Below, one piece after another: positions 12,790 to 26,029 of a DNA stretch of 64,000 nt (positions are counted from its first letter, which is position 1; every line of letters begins with the position of its first letter). The stretch is taken from the NCBI GenBank assembly GCA_037975125.1, contig CM075858.1, forward strand, positions 65,324,140 to 65,388,139, read 5' to 3'. Under the pieces are notes generated by a model. The model was given only the letters and a program-made list of their open reading frames with translations. It did no database searches and was not told where the DNA came from. The position numbers and the translations under genes were made by a program. The stretch is from Latrodectus hesperus. Taxonomy: Eukaryota > Arthropoda > Arachnida > Araneae > Theridiidae.

Positions 12790-13680
12790 GTTGGATTAAG
12801 TCACGTGTTTGACGTTTGGGTTCCTGAAAACTCCATTTCTCTCTGCACGCGTGCTTTATGTTCAATTTCCATACATGAGAAACAACGACGAGAATTCGAG
12901 TGAACATGATTAATAGTCCATAGTCCCCGTTTTCATTTATATATGTACATATAAAAACGAGGGGGGGGATTCATCTGGGATGCTCAAAGGTGTGTGAAGA
13001 GGAGGGAAGGGAGTTTTGAGAAACGAAGACCTGGATCATCTGTGCTCTCACAGGCAAAAAAAAGCGGAGACATGCCGCATGACAGTTTCGGAACGGGGAC
13101 CATGACATGACGATGGATTAAAAATGGTATCCTCATACAGTGCCATCATACGGAGGAATAATAATAGAAAAAAAAGAAATGGTTAGATTGGACGTGTGGG
13201 ATGGGGGGTAACATAGCGTATTGGGGTGGGGGTTAGGGAGTTCTGTTTATCACCACTAATCGAGTGGCCTGCCCCTGCCTGGTAATTTCGTATAGGCTGG
13301 TGGGGAGTGGAGGGGATGAGAGTGGTTGGGGGGACAGCAATAGAAGGATTCTGTCATTGAACGTCAAGGGCTGGGGGCTCTTCTCATTTATAACCGGGGA
13401 AAACAATGACGGAATCCAGCGGCAGCTGTTTCCATTATCGAACCTTTGGCTCTCTCTCCAGACGAATTTTCGAAGGCACGAACAGATTTTTGGTCGGGGT
13501 GAGGACGCAATCGAAGTACACGAGATACAGGAGGGGGGGGGGTGAATCAAAATTTTTAGGGGATGAGGTAGAAAATAGAAGCAGAGGCAGACAATGTGGC
13601 TTTGTTGGTCACGGAATCTTTCTCACAGTTCAGGTGAGTTTTGTTGTTTTTCTGCTGTAAAAAGAGAATCGGAAACGGAG
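12790..13680. promoter_or_regulatory. G-rich island, putative regulatory element, G-quadruplex prone
   Basis: A long stretch of elevated GC with G runs concentrated on the + strand: 8 or more G near 12961, a cluster at 13198-13238 (GGG, six G, GGGG, five G, GGG), another at 13300-13335, and ten G at 13533-13542. A consensus-like donor CAG|GTGAGT lies at 13633/13634. Open frames exist on both strands but none shows a domain. It could be a distal enhancer, or an upstream noncoding first exon of the gene at 44.8 kb; the second reading has only the donor motif in its favour. Confidence 0.4.
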
Positions 13681-14689
13681 TAGAGTGTTGTTTTTTTCTT
13701 ACCTTTACAACTCGCTTATGTCAATGTGTGTGATGTTTTGTCAAATGAATAAATGAATATGATCGGAAAAAAGAAAGGTTATGACTATTATTAAAAAATG
13801 TCATAAATAATAATAAAAAATATTGGTCTTTGATTATTCTGTTCATCTGGTAAAGCTCAAAGCATTTTTGCATTTTTTTCTTTTTTCTACCGAATTTAAT
13901 TTAAAAGAATTCTTATCAACGATTGAAAAAAGTTGCCCAAAAATTAGATTAAAATAATAATATCAATGTAAAAAATATGTATTTTATTTTCTCTTTCTAT
14001 AAGCATTTCGAAATAACCATGAAAGTATAATACAAAGTTTTTATAAAATATAAAATGTAATATATGTCTAATTTCATCGAGTAAACAAACAATAGAAAGA
14101 AAAAAGAGAAAAATGAATCTTTTAAGTTCATGTACCTTTTAAACCTTTGCCTTTCATTTTTGATTTCTTTTGTAAAGTTATAGCTATTTCGCAAAGATAT
14201 GTATATAGTTGCTGCAGTCGTCATAATGACGAAAGTCATCGAGATAAATTTACGTGTGTTTGTGTTTAATTCTAGCTTTAAATTTTACGTAGTCTTGTCT
14301 AGCTAATTTTTTCGATTCAAAGCCAAAATTTGCAGTATTATTTCAAAACAAAATTTTAGTCTGATTTCTGAAAGAAATGTCATAAACATTTTGTCTCATG
14401 TGATAATACATGATTTAAATAACATCAACAGCTGTATATTTTAGTTTTTGTCTTAGCATTCTGTTCAGAATTTTTTTATCAAAGTTTCTGAACAATGTTG
14501 TCAATCACTATAAACATTATCCAACCAAATTTAAGAATTACTATTAAATTAATCAGGTCCTCCATTTGAAAGAGAAACATAATGACAAGTCACCAGATCC
14601 CATTTGAATATCAAATTCAAGCATTAATGGTTTCCAGCAATATTCAGGTGAACTGTCTTTCATTTCACAACTTACTTATACTAACTGAA
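13681..14689. other. AT-rich spacer
   Basis: No gene, RNA or repeat family recognised. Confidence 0.6.
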
Positions 14690-15110
14690 TTAGAAATCCT
14701 AAAGTAGTATTTCATTGAACCACCTTTTACACAGATAAATATCCGTTTCGCCATTGGGTCTACATGCTTCTGGAGTGCATTTATGTCTAGAGAATATCAT
14801 ACATTGGTAGGCAGCTCTTTATATCTTGTAAATTAGATGGAAGAAGAAAGTACTGTGTTGAATGCGTTTTTCCATAAAACTCCATACATTTTCTATGGAG
14901 CCATGGCTATTGAATACGAAGAAAGTCAGTCTAAATGTTCAGAAACCAATTTTGGACACTTAACATGATTTAAAGTTACATTGCCATGCCCTGCCAGAAA
15001 AATGTGGCTAATATCATGATATTCTCACTAGACCCTTGCACAGTACAAGTTAAGGCAAGACGAATACATAATTTGGTGTGCTGGGTTAGGAACTCTACTA
15101 CAACTTATCT
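14690..15110 (-). pseudogene. Tc1/mariner transposase C-terminal half, decayed
   Basis: On the - strand 14882-14896 reads IENVW and continues SFMEKRIQ, the third-acidic-residue block of Tc1-type DDE transposases. Further on comes LDINALQKHVDPMAKRIF then CVKGGSMKY (ending near 14707), which corresponds to the family's LQKLVxSMPxR...KGGxTKY C-terminus. The upstream part QNWFLNI with in-frame stops fits the region between the second Asp and the Glu. Frames change and stops interrupt, so it is dead. Confidence 0.75.
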
Positions 15111-15379
15111 AAGAGCATGTTTTTGCCCAAGTTAGGGCTCGGTCTTTGTAAATATCAAAAACATTTTTATGTGATTTATAAATTTTAATTTGGTTATAAT
15201 CTAGAACCTTGCAAAACTTCAAATTATTGTGTGTTAACTGTAATTCATTATTAACTCCATTACATTGTCGTCTAGTTTTCCTCCTTACAATTAACCAGAA
15301 TCTGATTGTATATTTTAAGAGATTCAAAATATCATGTTCAACTGTTGTAAAAAAATTTACAATGACATTTATTAATTAT

Positions 15380-15880
15380 ATTTAAATAAAAGTCCCAGCA
15401 GCTCCCATTAAACTGGTAAAGCTCCTTGGAATTATGTACAGGGGAGTTCGCTGGTGTCAACTGTTAACATAGTTTCATGGGGTTCTCGCCAAATTGGACG
15501 TATACAAACAGTGCAAAATGTGTGTGAGGATAAATATGATTCTTCCGATTGCATTAACTGTTCTTATGCCTCAGATATCCAATGATTCCTTTTCTGATAC
15601 CACTGAAAATGAATTTTCATATTTCAGGCAAAAAGGATTGGTTTTTCTTTTTTTTCACAGGCATTTGACTACGTATTCTTGTCTTCTGCAGTGCTCTAAC
15701 CATGGTTTGAAATGAAATCTGTTGGAAAGAACCTAGGTAGAAGATTTTTCTTATTTAAAGCTCAGTAGAGTCTTTCTGTTCTGCCACAAAATTCGTTGGA
15801 TACGACGCCAATCAATGTTGTTGAAAAAATAGTCGAATCGCAATTGCGTCTTTTATAAAAAGAAATGTATGTTCTTATTC
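15380..15880 (-). pseudogene. Probable N-terminal part of the same Tc1-like transposase
   Basis: The - strand translation contains TMVRALQKTRIRSQMPVKKK, resembling the segment that joins the helix-turn-helix region to the catalytic core in Tc1 transposases, and further degraded sequence on the same strand and in the right order relative to 14690-15110. An AT-rich gap of about 270 bp separates the parts. The assignment is weaker than for the C-terminal piece; no terminal inverted repeats were found. Confidence 0.45.
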
Positions 15881-16289
15881 CAAGATTTGAAAAAACTTTA
15901 TATGGCTGCTTTTGTAAACCTAATGAATATTTGCTGTCTTCAAAATCAAGATACTAGAGAAACGAACATCAAGAATAACGCCTTTTCAAAATGGTAAGTA
16001 ATCTGTCGTTTTTCTCATTTTTAAATCCTCCATCGGGAAATGCATTCTAATGACGTGTAACTCACAGCATAAAAAATTTGTATACTTTACCTCCAGCAAG
16101 TATTTAAATGAAATGAATTCTTTCAAAGGTTTTCTACTTTAATGGCTAGCGTGTGTATTACTGCTATACGAATTTCTTGGATTGTCTGAAGCTGCTCAAT
16201 CATTGTTACAAAAAAAATTTATTTCATCTAATGTTCCATAACTGAATCAGAGACTTAAGAGGAAGGAATCCATTCATACTTAAAAATCA

Positions 16290-17115
16290 GATATATTGTT
16301 ACCATAGATGTAATGTGGTACGAAAAATTCTGCTTATTTGATTTCTGATCTCGAAAATTAACCATTATTTGAAATTTCATGATGGCTCCCTAATTGGTTT
16401 GCCCTTTTGGCACCAATATTCAATTTTACCTTTACTAATTAACGAAACCTACGATTCCATTACAATTATTGGCTACTTTCTATTATATTTAGTTTAATTG
16501 CACAAAAATTATGACAAAAGATTAATTTATCTTCGTTAATATTTCTAGGTAAATCAAAGCTAAAATGGTCTATTCTTATTAAAAATTCATTAGATTATTC
16601 TTAATTTGATATGGTGTTTTGTGGAGATTTTTTGGCACCACAATTTTTTTATCTGAAAACAAATTGTTTGAAATTATCTGCAATTTAGCATTAGTTGAAA
16701 ACTAAAACCTTCAATTAATTGATAAAACCTAAGGTTCCCCCTTTTCATTAGTTACTTGCTGTTGTATCAAGTTCAACAGTATGAAAAAATATGATTACAG
16801 AAAATTTGTATTTTGGCTAATTTTCTTTTACTTAATCAGTGCTAAAGATGTCTATTTATCTGATTAGATCCCTATTCTGTTGAATGGATTCATATTTAAG
16901 ATACATAAGAATTACTATCTGTTCGAGATACGAGGATTTGTGAAGATGATGCCAGCTCCAAGTTTTATCTTCTAATTTGATCACGAGTCGAAATTAATTA
17001 CTTGATGTTAGTAAGAATTAATTTATTATCTGATTGGTGAAATCTTAGATCCAATCACAATCTCTCTTTCTTTGTTGCATTTTCCCCAAAAAGTCAAAGA
17101 AATATGACTGTGTAA
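16290..17115. repeat. Degenerate tandem array, about 280-310 bp monomer
   Basis: Related blocks recur in the same order. A GGCACCA/GATGCCA block occurs at about 16409, 16634 and 16948. An AATTxAxGAAACCTAxGATTCC-like block occurs at about 16436, 16716 and 17029. Copies are strongly diverged; about three units are discernible. Confidence 0.5.
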
Positions 17116-18159
17116 TTAATTTCGTAAGCGAAATTTCCTTTTCCAAGAAAATCATTTTTTATTAATTTAAACTACTAATTTTCATCACAGTACCTACTAT
17201 CCAATAAAATTCTCTGAATGAATAGGTAAAAATATAAATAAGTTATTTTTTTTAGATTTTTTCGAGTTAGCTAATATTTTTTAGTATTTATCCTTTTGAA
17301 ACATTATTTTAATTTCAACAAAACCTTTATTTTAAAATATCTTTTTGAAAAAATAGAGTAAATTTAACACATTTTATAAAATTGAAATATTTTCAATACT
17401 TTTTTTCTTCATAAGCTTCTAATTTATTTTTAATTGTGAGATATAACCTTATATTCAGTTGTAAATTTAAGCTCCTTTATTAGATGTATTGATTATATTA
17501 TTTTATTTTATCATATATTATTTTATCATATATTATATTAAAAATTATATTATTTTATCAAGCTCTGTAGCTCATTAATTGCTTTATTATACCTTAATTT
17601 ACCAAAAATATCTTAATCCAATAATTAAATCTAAATTTTTCTTATCAAACTGATTTTAAAAAATTTCCTGTATCGTCCCATTTTTACTAAACATGGCTAA
17701 AGAGATGCACTTAAAGTTTTAATCTATAAAAAGTCATTGAAATAAATGTCTTATATCGTGTTTGTCACTCAGCAGTCATTTTTTGCACTCGAAGACTAAT
17801 CAGAGAGAAACCAAATGATTGAAGAGCATTCTACACCACTACAGATAGTCAAAACAAGAATCAGATTCCACAACTGTTTAATCGAAAACAATAATATTAA
17901 TCATTCGCCCATCAATTTGAATTTTGATCTTATAATATATTAAATAATTACATTTTTAATTAAAAAAGATATGTGCCGAATTTATACAGTGTGAATGCAA
18001 ATATTAGAAACAGTGAGAGGTAAGATTTAACAATTTAAAATTTAAGACAAAGGCATTTTAAAATAAAATTCCATTTTAAGTAAGATGATATTGTATGTTA
18101 AATACTGTTGAAAGATGGTAACACAGAAGTACAGAGAGGGAATATTCTTTCCTTCGCGG
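17116..18159. other. AT-rich spacer with a short tandem patch
   Basis: A TATTATTTTATCATA-type short tandem lies at about 17494-17562. Nothing else is recognisable. Confidence 0.55.
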
Positions 18160-18830
18160 TCTTTATATGTAGCTCCTTGTCAATGACAGTAACTTAGGGA
18201 CTACTGAAGTCATCTTCTTGCCCTGAGGAGACCTCTTGTCAAAGCAGTGCCTTTGACTTCAGGAAAATAAATAGTAGAAACCAAAATAACGATCAAAAAA
18301 AGATGTTCCAAATTGCGTCCGCTTCACTTTATTTAATGTGTGTTGCCATTCGAGTGAGAAAGACACCTGACCAAATTGGTCAAATAAATCCTCCGGAGTT
18401 ACCAGAACTGGCACCTTCGAGAAGTGGGGGGGGGTGCAAAAATAAAAAAAAAAGTCCACACAATTTACTTCTCTTTCTAAACAGCAAAAGTGACGCTGCC
18501 ATCACACGGGTTAGACAGGTTAAAAGCCATGAAGTGTGTTCTCCTGCGATTGAGAGCTTAAAAAAATATGTGCCGGTGGTAGGTGGAATAAAAAAAGCAA
18601 GAAAAGGAAATCAAATAAATAAAAAATAAAGATCTGGAAGAAAAGACCTTTCTTAAAAGAAGATTGTCCCTCTGTGTGTACTTCGTTGTGGACATAAGGA
18701 GGGGTGGCGTGGCGTGAGGGGAAGAAGCATTTAGTGTCAGTTAAAAGTCAAGTTTTGACTCTTGCGGACCTGTAGGTAGCACGTGGTAGATTTAGTTCTG
18801 ACGAAGTGAACTTCTGTACAGTTTTTTTGG
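18160..18830. promoter_or_regulatory. Balanced-GC island, putative regulatory element
   Basis: It contains an inverted pair TGACCAA-A-TTGGTCA (18368-18382), a nine-G run (18426-18434) and GT/GC-rich blocks (18690-18790). Frames on both strands (18259-18459 -, 18303-18629 +) show no known domain. It resembles the other islands in the window; enhancer function is inferred from composition only. Confidence 0.35.
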
Positions 18831-20742
18831 CATCCTGTTGCATCTAAGTTTCAGCCTATTTCCTTTGATTTCTTCCGAAGCTTTAAAATTGTCTTTGTTA
18901 CTTAGTAGTAATGTTGTAAAACGTATATAATTTAGAAGCAACGTTTTACGTGCATTTCTTTTGTCTTGCAAATTAAAAAATTTGTATCAGAAACTAGAAT
19001 TGTGTCTTTTTTTTACATGTAAAGTAATGTTCAACACGAGTAAATATTAATTTTAGTTCTAAAGCAATGACCCTTATCTGTGCTGGTGCGACTGTTTTCT
19101 ATTTTTTTATTCGATTGATTTAAAACTCGTTCACTACTTTAAAAATTATTTTACTAAAGATATAATTTGATAAGTACGGAATATATATTGCTTCTCTTAT
19201 ACGTTATTTTTATTAACTATTTTTTTAAATCGTGTTATATGCATTAACTGCTGTAAGGGTTATATTGATTCCAAAAATATATAAATGGCATCTTTAATAT
19301 TAGATTAAACCATACTCTTTGAAATAGGTTTCGGTTCGATCCAACTCCTATTGAACAATGGAAGCAAGGGAAAAATAGCAATTATATTCATGTCGGAACT
19401 TGTCACTATCTGATGTCAAATAATATTATGATTTGATAAATTCATTGTTAGTACAAATATTTATATTTTTAATTGTTCGATCGTTTTTCCCTAAAACAAA
19501 CACATTTTTTCTATACAAATTAAACTTGCTTGAAAGATGAAGCAAATGTAATTTGCACGGTAGATGAAAGAGTGAATTTCACATATTATAAGACAGTTTA
19601 CATTTGTGTAGGTGGTTTATGTGAAGAACCTTCATTTTACGAGTTTCCTTATTTTTCTAGTCACTAAATTCAGATTTTCATAAACTTCGTTTCTCACAAA
19701 TTTTCTAAAATTTCATTGATTTCATCCATATACCATAATGTTTTGCCATTCTTTACAGCAAAATATTCAATCAAGTAAATCCTTTCAAAAACATGGTTCG
19801 TATATTTTCTATTTAAGCGAAATATTATTAGATGATAATTTTTTTATTTCTATTGAGAAATAGAAAATTGATTAAAATTATGGGAAGAATTTTAATCTAT
19901 TCCTGTGGAATAGAAACATTTTTTATTTAAATAGAAGAATAAAATGTTATGAACTAAATTTTCTGACGAAATTTTTCTAACGAAACTCAATTAACAATTA
20001 CGAAAATAAAGAAATAACTAGTCTGTTTAAGAACTATTGTATTTTCTAAAGCTTTTAAAATAATGTATAAAAATGTTAATAATGTTTTAAAATAATGCAT
20101 GTAAATATGTCATATGACATAAGAGATCAATGAATTCAAAGAGCAGATATGATACAATTTTTTCATATATTGTAAAATTAGATTTTTTTCTTTTGTACTT
20201 TGAACATTTTATATGAATAATAACTATATTATAAACATTCTTTTAACAATGTTAAAAGTTTAATTAATTTAGTGCATTTAATTAACATTAAAATAACTTT
20301 TAGAAATCAATACAATTTCTTATTCCTTTAGATTATTAAACATAGCGGTGTTCCATTTCCGTACTTTTTAGTTATTTATTTTTATTTTCATCTTTTAATA
20401 TATGCAAGGAATATCATTTTATGGAAAAAAATTTTCTTCCAATTATATTATTTTTCCGATTTGAAATATAACTATAGTTTTCCTTACCGAAAATAAATTG
20501 TTTCAATGAAATATACATAAATGAGACAATAAATGAGAAACTTCAAAAATTTGAAAGGTATTCTAATGCAACCAGGGAACTCAAAATTAATGCACATTTA
20601 GGAATTACATCCAATTGTTTCTCACAAATGACATGCAATCTAAAACTACAATTATTTGATAAATTTGAAGCTTAAATCACTTTTGTTATAGTTAAACTTT
20701 CTTTAAAACAAATTTTTCACAAATTCATATTTAATCCTCCCT
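18831..20742. other. AT-rich spacer, nothing recognised
   Basis: No supported gene or repeat family on either strand. Confidence 0.6.
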
Positions 20743-20745
20743 TTA

Positions 20746-20968
20746 GGCCTATTTCACACTAGACGACTTTTATCGTACGATAAAAAATCGTCCGAAATTT
20801 TATGTGAGAAGTTATTAAAAAACCACACAATAGACTAGTCACACAATATCGTTTCCCGTTCAGTGTGAAAGAGAGCAGTCTATTGTGCGGTTTTTTAATA
20901 ACTTCCCACGATAAAATATTGTACGACTTTTTATCGTACGATAAAAGTCGTCTAGTGTGAAAGAGGTC
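20746..20968. mobile_element. Fold-back MITE, 223 bp, probably PIF/Harbinger-related
   Basis: The two halves are inverted copies over about 90 bp. The left edge GGCCTATTTCACACTAGACG matches the complement of the right edge (CGTCTAGTGTGAAAGAGGTC), and inner blocks GAAGTTATTAAAAAACC and CACAATAGACT also pair. Each arm carries the perfect 18-bp palindrome TTTTATCGTACGATAAAA. A loop of about 35 bp separates the arms. Flanks are TTA at the left and TTG at the right, compatible with a 3-bp TTA target duplication that has mutated. It has no coding capacity. The superfamily is inferred from the edge and target. Confidence 0.85.
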
Positions 20969-20989
20969 TTGCGTTAAACAGTAACTGAA

Positions 20990-22500
20990 TTTTTTTTCAT
21001 TACGATGTTAAAATTAAATTTATTTGGTTAATTTATTATTCAAACTTCAACAATATTTTTAATATAGAACAATGTATAATATAAAATGAATATTAAAATG
21101 AATTAGAATAAATTAATAAAAAATAATTAGAATTGTATTTTAAATTATTAATTACAATTTAAATTTTTTATTAGTAAATCGTATTATGTAATATTAAATA
21201 TATTTAGCTTTGTTAATTTATAATGAATTGGAATAGATAGTTAAGTATCTCAAATATTTTTTTTCAATTTTTGAAGCCGTAATATCAAACACAAGTAATT
21301 ATTATTTTTAATGCACATTTTTATCGTTAAATAATAATATTTTTTATTTAAGTATATTTTTTGGGATTAATTTTTAGTTATTTTCAGATGATTCACTTAT
21401 AATAAAACTGAAATATTTTTAAATATTTTAAATTATTAAGATAACAATTAAATAAAATCAAAACTTTCAACAATGGTTTTTATAATTCAAATCATTCTCA
21501 TTCTACAACTTTCTATATTCGGTTTTTTTTATTAATTGCTTTTTTTTCCTAAGATATTTTGCGATTAATATTTAGTTATTTTCAAAGAATTCTCCCATAA
21601 AATTATTGAAAAATATTTTCAAATATTTATAAAAATTTAATTATTAATCTGAAACTGTAATCAGTGAATTTTATTATTTCGAGATATTTTATACTTCCAC
21701 TTTCAACGCTACTTTTTGTTTCATCGTTTACTTTTATACTTTAAAAATTAATGTGTAATAAATAATTTCTTTTATTTTTCTTATTATGTATTGTAGTTAA
21801 TTGTTCTTTTTAATTACTTAAAAAATCTTTAATAAAATAATAGAAATTTTCTAAGTACTTATAATTAACTTTCAACAATGTTTTTTTTTATTTAGAATAT
21901 TTTTTAAATTCTTCTATACTTAAATCTGTATCATTAAATGACCTATTAATTTTATAATTCACAATGATGATTTGAAAAATTATTTATTTAATTTTTACAA
22001 TTATATTTTGTAAATAATTTCTGATTTTAAAAAAGATGTTCTATAAAGTAATTGAAATTTTTTTAAATATCTATGATAAATATTTATTCAAAATTCAAAA
22101 CATTGGCGTTTGTTAATTAGACTTTCACAGATTTCTCATATAGAACATAATCAATGAAAACAATGGAAAAAGTTAAAAATAGGCTCTTTATTTTTAATTA
22201 TTGTTTTCCATTACAATCTACCTTACAAATAACTATTTAGAAAAGTACTCTTTTTCTTTACAAAAATATATATCTAGTTTTTAGTTATTTTTAAAAAATA
22301 CCTATTTAAAATAACTGATCTTTTTCAAATATTTAGTAATTTAATGATAATTATATACAGCAATATCAACAGCGATTTTTTTCACGTTATACCCTATATT
22401 CTCGGTTTCTATTGATTACTTTAGTTGTCTTAATAACTTACAAATAGCTACTTAGTGAAATTTTCCTTCTTTTTTTATTGGAGTTGGCATGAATTAATTT
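20990..22500. repeat. Degenerate tandem array, about 220 bp monomer, about 7 copies
   Basis: A block like CTTTCAACAATGGTTTTTAT recurs at about 21045, 21272, 21462, 21700, 21868, 22092 and 22363. A second block, TTTTTAGTTATTTTCA followed by a TTCAAATATTT-like end, recurs at about 21366, 21574 and 22268 in register with the first. Unit length varies from 170 to 270 bp. It lies directly after the fold-back MITE. Confidence 0.6.
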
Positions 22501-25500
22501 CCCTTTAATACGTCAATAACTCTTATCTACTGTGACGTAAAATTCATTCGCGACGCATTTTGTTTTCAATATATCCTGTTACTTCAGCACGTGTCACATT
22601 TGTGCTATGTTTAGCATTTTTTTTAAATTTCCAATCATTTGCAGACGATTATTACATTGTTTATTACTTTTTATTTACTTTCCTGATTTAATGATCGAAT
22701 TAGGTTTCTTTCAGTTTTAAATTTTCTTATTCAACCAAGTCATGAGTAAAATAATTTAATAACTGATTTGTATTTATATAAATAAAATCATTATTCTGTG
22801 GGTCCTCTGAGTTTTTCTCTGAGTTTGAATTGAGAACGAGAAAGCATGGAATAAAATGAAACTACTTCAAGAAGTTGACATCCGAAAGAATTTAGAACAT
22901 ATAGGCTTTATTTAATTTAAAAATTTTAATTTAAATGTTTCTAATTAATTTAAACCTGAAGTAACATTGGTTTGAAATCACTTTAAAGTTATTTAGCCAC
23001 AATACATACCTTTCAGGAACTTAGTTTGCTTCAAAAATGAAGTCAAAAATTCTTTCCCACTTTTAAAATTGTCCTCTATACGTTAGTGATAGAGGAACAG
23101 AAAAAAATCTGCAGCGTCGAGAGAATTCCCCTTCTTTCTACAATTTTTTTTCTTTTTTGAAAATAACATTAATTTTTTTGTCATTTATTTTTACTTTTTT
23201 AAAAGGTTTTTGGTTTTTTACTTTCTTAAAACGTTTTAAAGGATTTTTAAGAGGTTTTAAACTTTTTTCCACCCTTAAATGTTTAAATGTAGTGGCAATA
23301 ATAAAATTATTTTTTAACTAAATTTCTAGGAAACATCCCTATATTCATTTAGTTATTTGTGTCAGATTTATGTACTCTGAATAAAAAAAAACAGTTAATG
23401 CAAAAGCAATTTATTAATTTTTTATGCCATTTATTTGTTTTTATTAATATTTCTTTTATTTATTTATTTGCAAGTGCAATATTTCTCTTATTTAAAAATA
23501 TATTTATTTGCAAGATTATGGCAATTTTTCAAGTGCCATACAATTGTCACAAAGGTTGTTTCTTGTACAATATCAAAGTGCATAGATATCACGAAATTAT
23601 TTTCGCTTCAGTTAAAAAATATTATGTATTTACGAATCTGATTGTAATGTAATCAACTCCAATTTTACATTACTATTCAATTCATAACGATTATTCGTGA
23701 AAATATTAGTCGAATAATATTCGCTCTAACATTTGAACAATCACATTGTTCATCACGTTATTTGTTGATACATAATTTGTTAGAAGTAAAAATGTAAATA
23801 TTTTGCTTATGATTCTGTAGAATATCTGGCATATCATTTATATTTGGCATAGAGTTGAAAATAAGCCGTTAATCGTCTCTGGATAAGACAAATAACCAAC
23901 TGCTGAAACTGAAAATTGCAACAAAGACATAACAAAAAGTGATTAATAAGCTGATTAAAGAATCTGTATTAATATCTAAGGGCTTTTTTAAAAAATAGAT
24001 TTGGCAGTATGAAATTGAAGAATTAAAAACAAGAACGCCATTAAAGATAATGGTTAATATAACAGAATGGAAGAAATGTTTGTGAGTCGTATTAAGGGTT
24101 TAGTAAACAAGCCCATAAAATTCAGCCAAATATAATTACACAATTTTTGAGAAAATTATATTGGCGCCCAAGTTGTGTACAGTAATGCAGAATTGTTTAA
24201 TTTTATTTTATTTTCCTGGTGTATAGTGTATAAATTAACTACTCAAAGCCATTGAAAATATCCGTCTCATGTTGTCTTTCAAGAGGATTTTTATATACAT
24301 GTTATATTCAGTGTGAAAGTGAAAATCCTGGAAATCTTCCAGATTTACAGATTTACTGGAAATCTACCAGTCTCTGACAGATTTACATGCAGTAACAATA
24401 CCTATTTCCATTTTCCTAAAAGTTCTTGGGATGATTAATGGCATGTTTTATTTCGAATTCGTTGTGCATACCTTTATGTAAAATATTTTAATATCAATTT
24501 GCTATTATCTTTCAGTGAGACTTTCCCTTGCATTCGGTTTGCACTTCGCAAGGAGAAAATCTGCAAATTATCTAAAGATCAATTTAGGCAGATGAGCATA
24601 TACAAAGCAAAAAATCAAAGTCCAGCTCCCAAATTGGCTGCAATTCAATTTGGGACATTCCGTTCTGAAGAATATTGACCTTCTACTAGAAAAACCAGGA
24701 ACCGTTGACCATTACATAGCAGTAACAGTGTGACATGAATCAAATGTTTCAATGTTATTTCAGACATCATTTTCGTTATGCGATTTAAAAAATGGTTCAA
24801 AGCTAGAAAGTAAAAATATTATAACCATATTGTTCAAAAATAAAGTCTTCGAGTTAAAAAAAAAAAAGGAAAAAGAAATTTGAGAGGATTTTTAAACAAT
24901 ATATTTGCTTAAAAATTGCTCAATGATTTTAAAGTCTTGTGTATACTCATGATTAGTATGTTATTTTTTCCCCACAAAAGCTTGCACAAATCATGATGGC
25001 GTATAATTAAAAAGAGCATCTTTTCTTTCTCTGACACAAGACTAACTATTTGTTTAATTTTTAAGTAATAAAACTAATCATTTAAGTGTTTCAAATCTTC
25101 TTTCTTTAGTTGATGTCATATACTAAGAAAAAAGACAGTATTTTTGGATTTTTTTAAAGATTTTACTTGCATAATATTCCAACATAAGTTTCATTTAATT
25201 GTGTCAAATAAATATAAGGCATTAAAATCCATTGGAATTTATCCTTTCTGAAAATGCCGTTCTTCAACTCTTTTGATTATTTAAATATTTTTTAGAGAAA
25301 GCAATTCTCTGGAGAATAATTGCATCATTATTGGTAATATTTTTTATTCTAAAATAAATTAAATTAATGTAGAGTCAATGTTAGCTAATTGATTAATTAA
25401 TTAGTATTGAGTAACTAATAATTCCCATAATGTCTAAATCAATATCAAATGAATAAATTAAAATTGAAATAAAAAAATTTTATATTTTAATGTGTTTTAT

Positions 25501-26029
25501 AATGAATTTTAAGAATCTACATTTAATGGCATGATTAATTTTTAATTTTATAAAATACCATTCTTGGAATAAAAGCACACAGTAAGGTTAACTCTGAAAA
25601 TCATTCACTCTAATGTTGTTAATAACTGAGAACTATACCTGTTGTACTTATTATGAAAAATATTTAAAGAGATTAAAAAATAATTTAGGGACTTATCATT
25701 CCAATACCTCATTTCATAACAACTAGAATCAAATTCTCTGCTTATTGTTCATATTGCCACTAGATGGCAACAAAATTCTTGTTATTCTTGTTGCCTCTAG
25801 AAATTTGGAAAATAGTTCTGTTGCAATTTAAGCATGATATATTTCAAAAACTTCATTCTAGTATCATTATTTTATTAATTTTCATTTTCTTGTTCACTGA
25901 AATATTTTAAAACCTTGATGAAGTATTAAATTGTTTTATTTTTAAAAGATTATGAGTTTTACGGGACTTAAAAATTTGAAAAAATTCTAATTTAAATATA
26001 CTAACAGTTAAAATTTATTCCAATTGTAA
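22501..26029. other. AT-rich spacer with one CTCF-like motif
   Basis: No gene is seen. The more balanced segments (about 22480-22620 and 24470-24780) were not classified. The CTCF-like site at 25757 is listed separately. Confidence 0.55.
25757..25769 (+). promoter_or_regulatory. CTCF-like motif
   Basis: CCACTAGATGGCA fits the CTCF core pattern CCASYAGRKGGCR at all 13 positions. A partial inverted copy (TTGTTGCCTCTAG, 25788-25800) follows about 20 bp later. A 13-bp match can arise by chance; occupancy is unknown. Confidence 0.4.

Noticed and set aside
12958..13560. Overlapping frames on both strands of the G-rich island as coding exons
   Set aside because: Gly/Arg/Ser-rich content follows from G runs; no domain or consistent splice sites.
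18368..18382. TGACCAA-A-TTGGTCA as a nuclear-receptor element
   Set aside because: The half-sites are everted and incomplete; reported only as a palindrome in the island.
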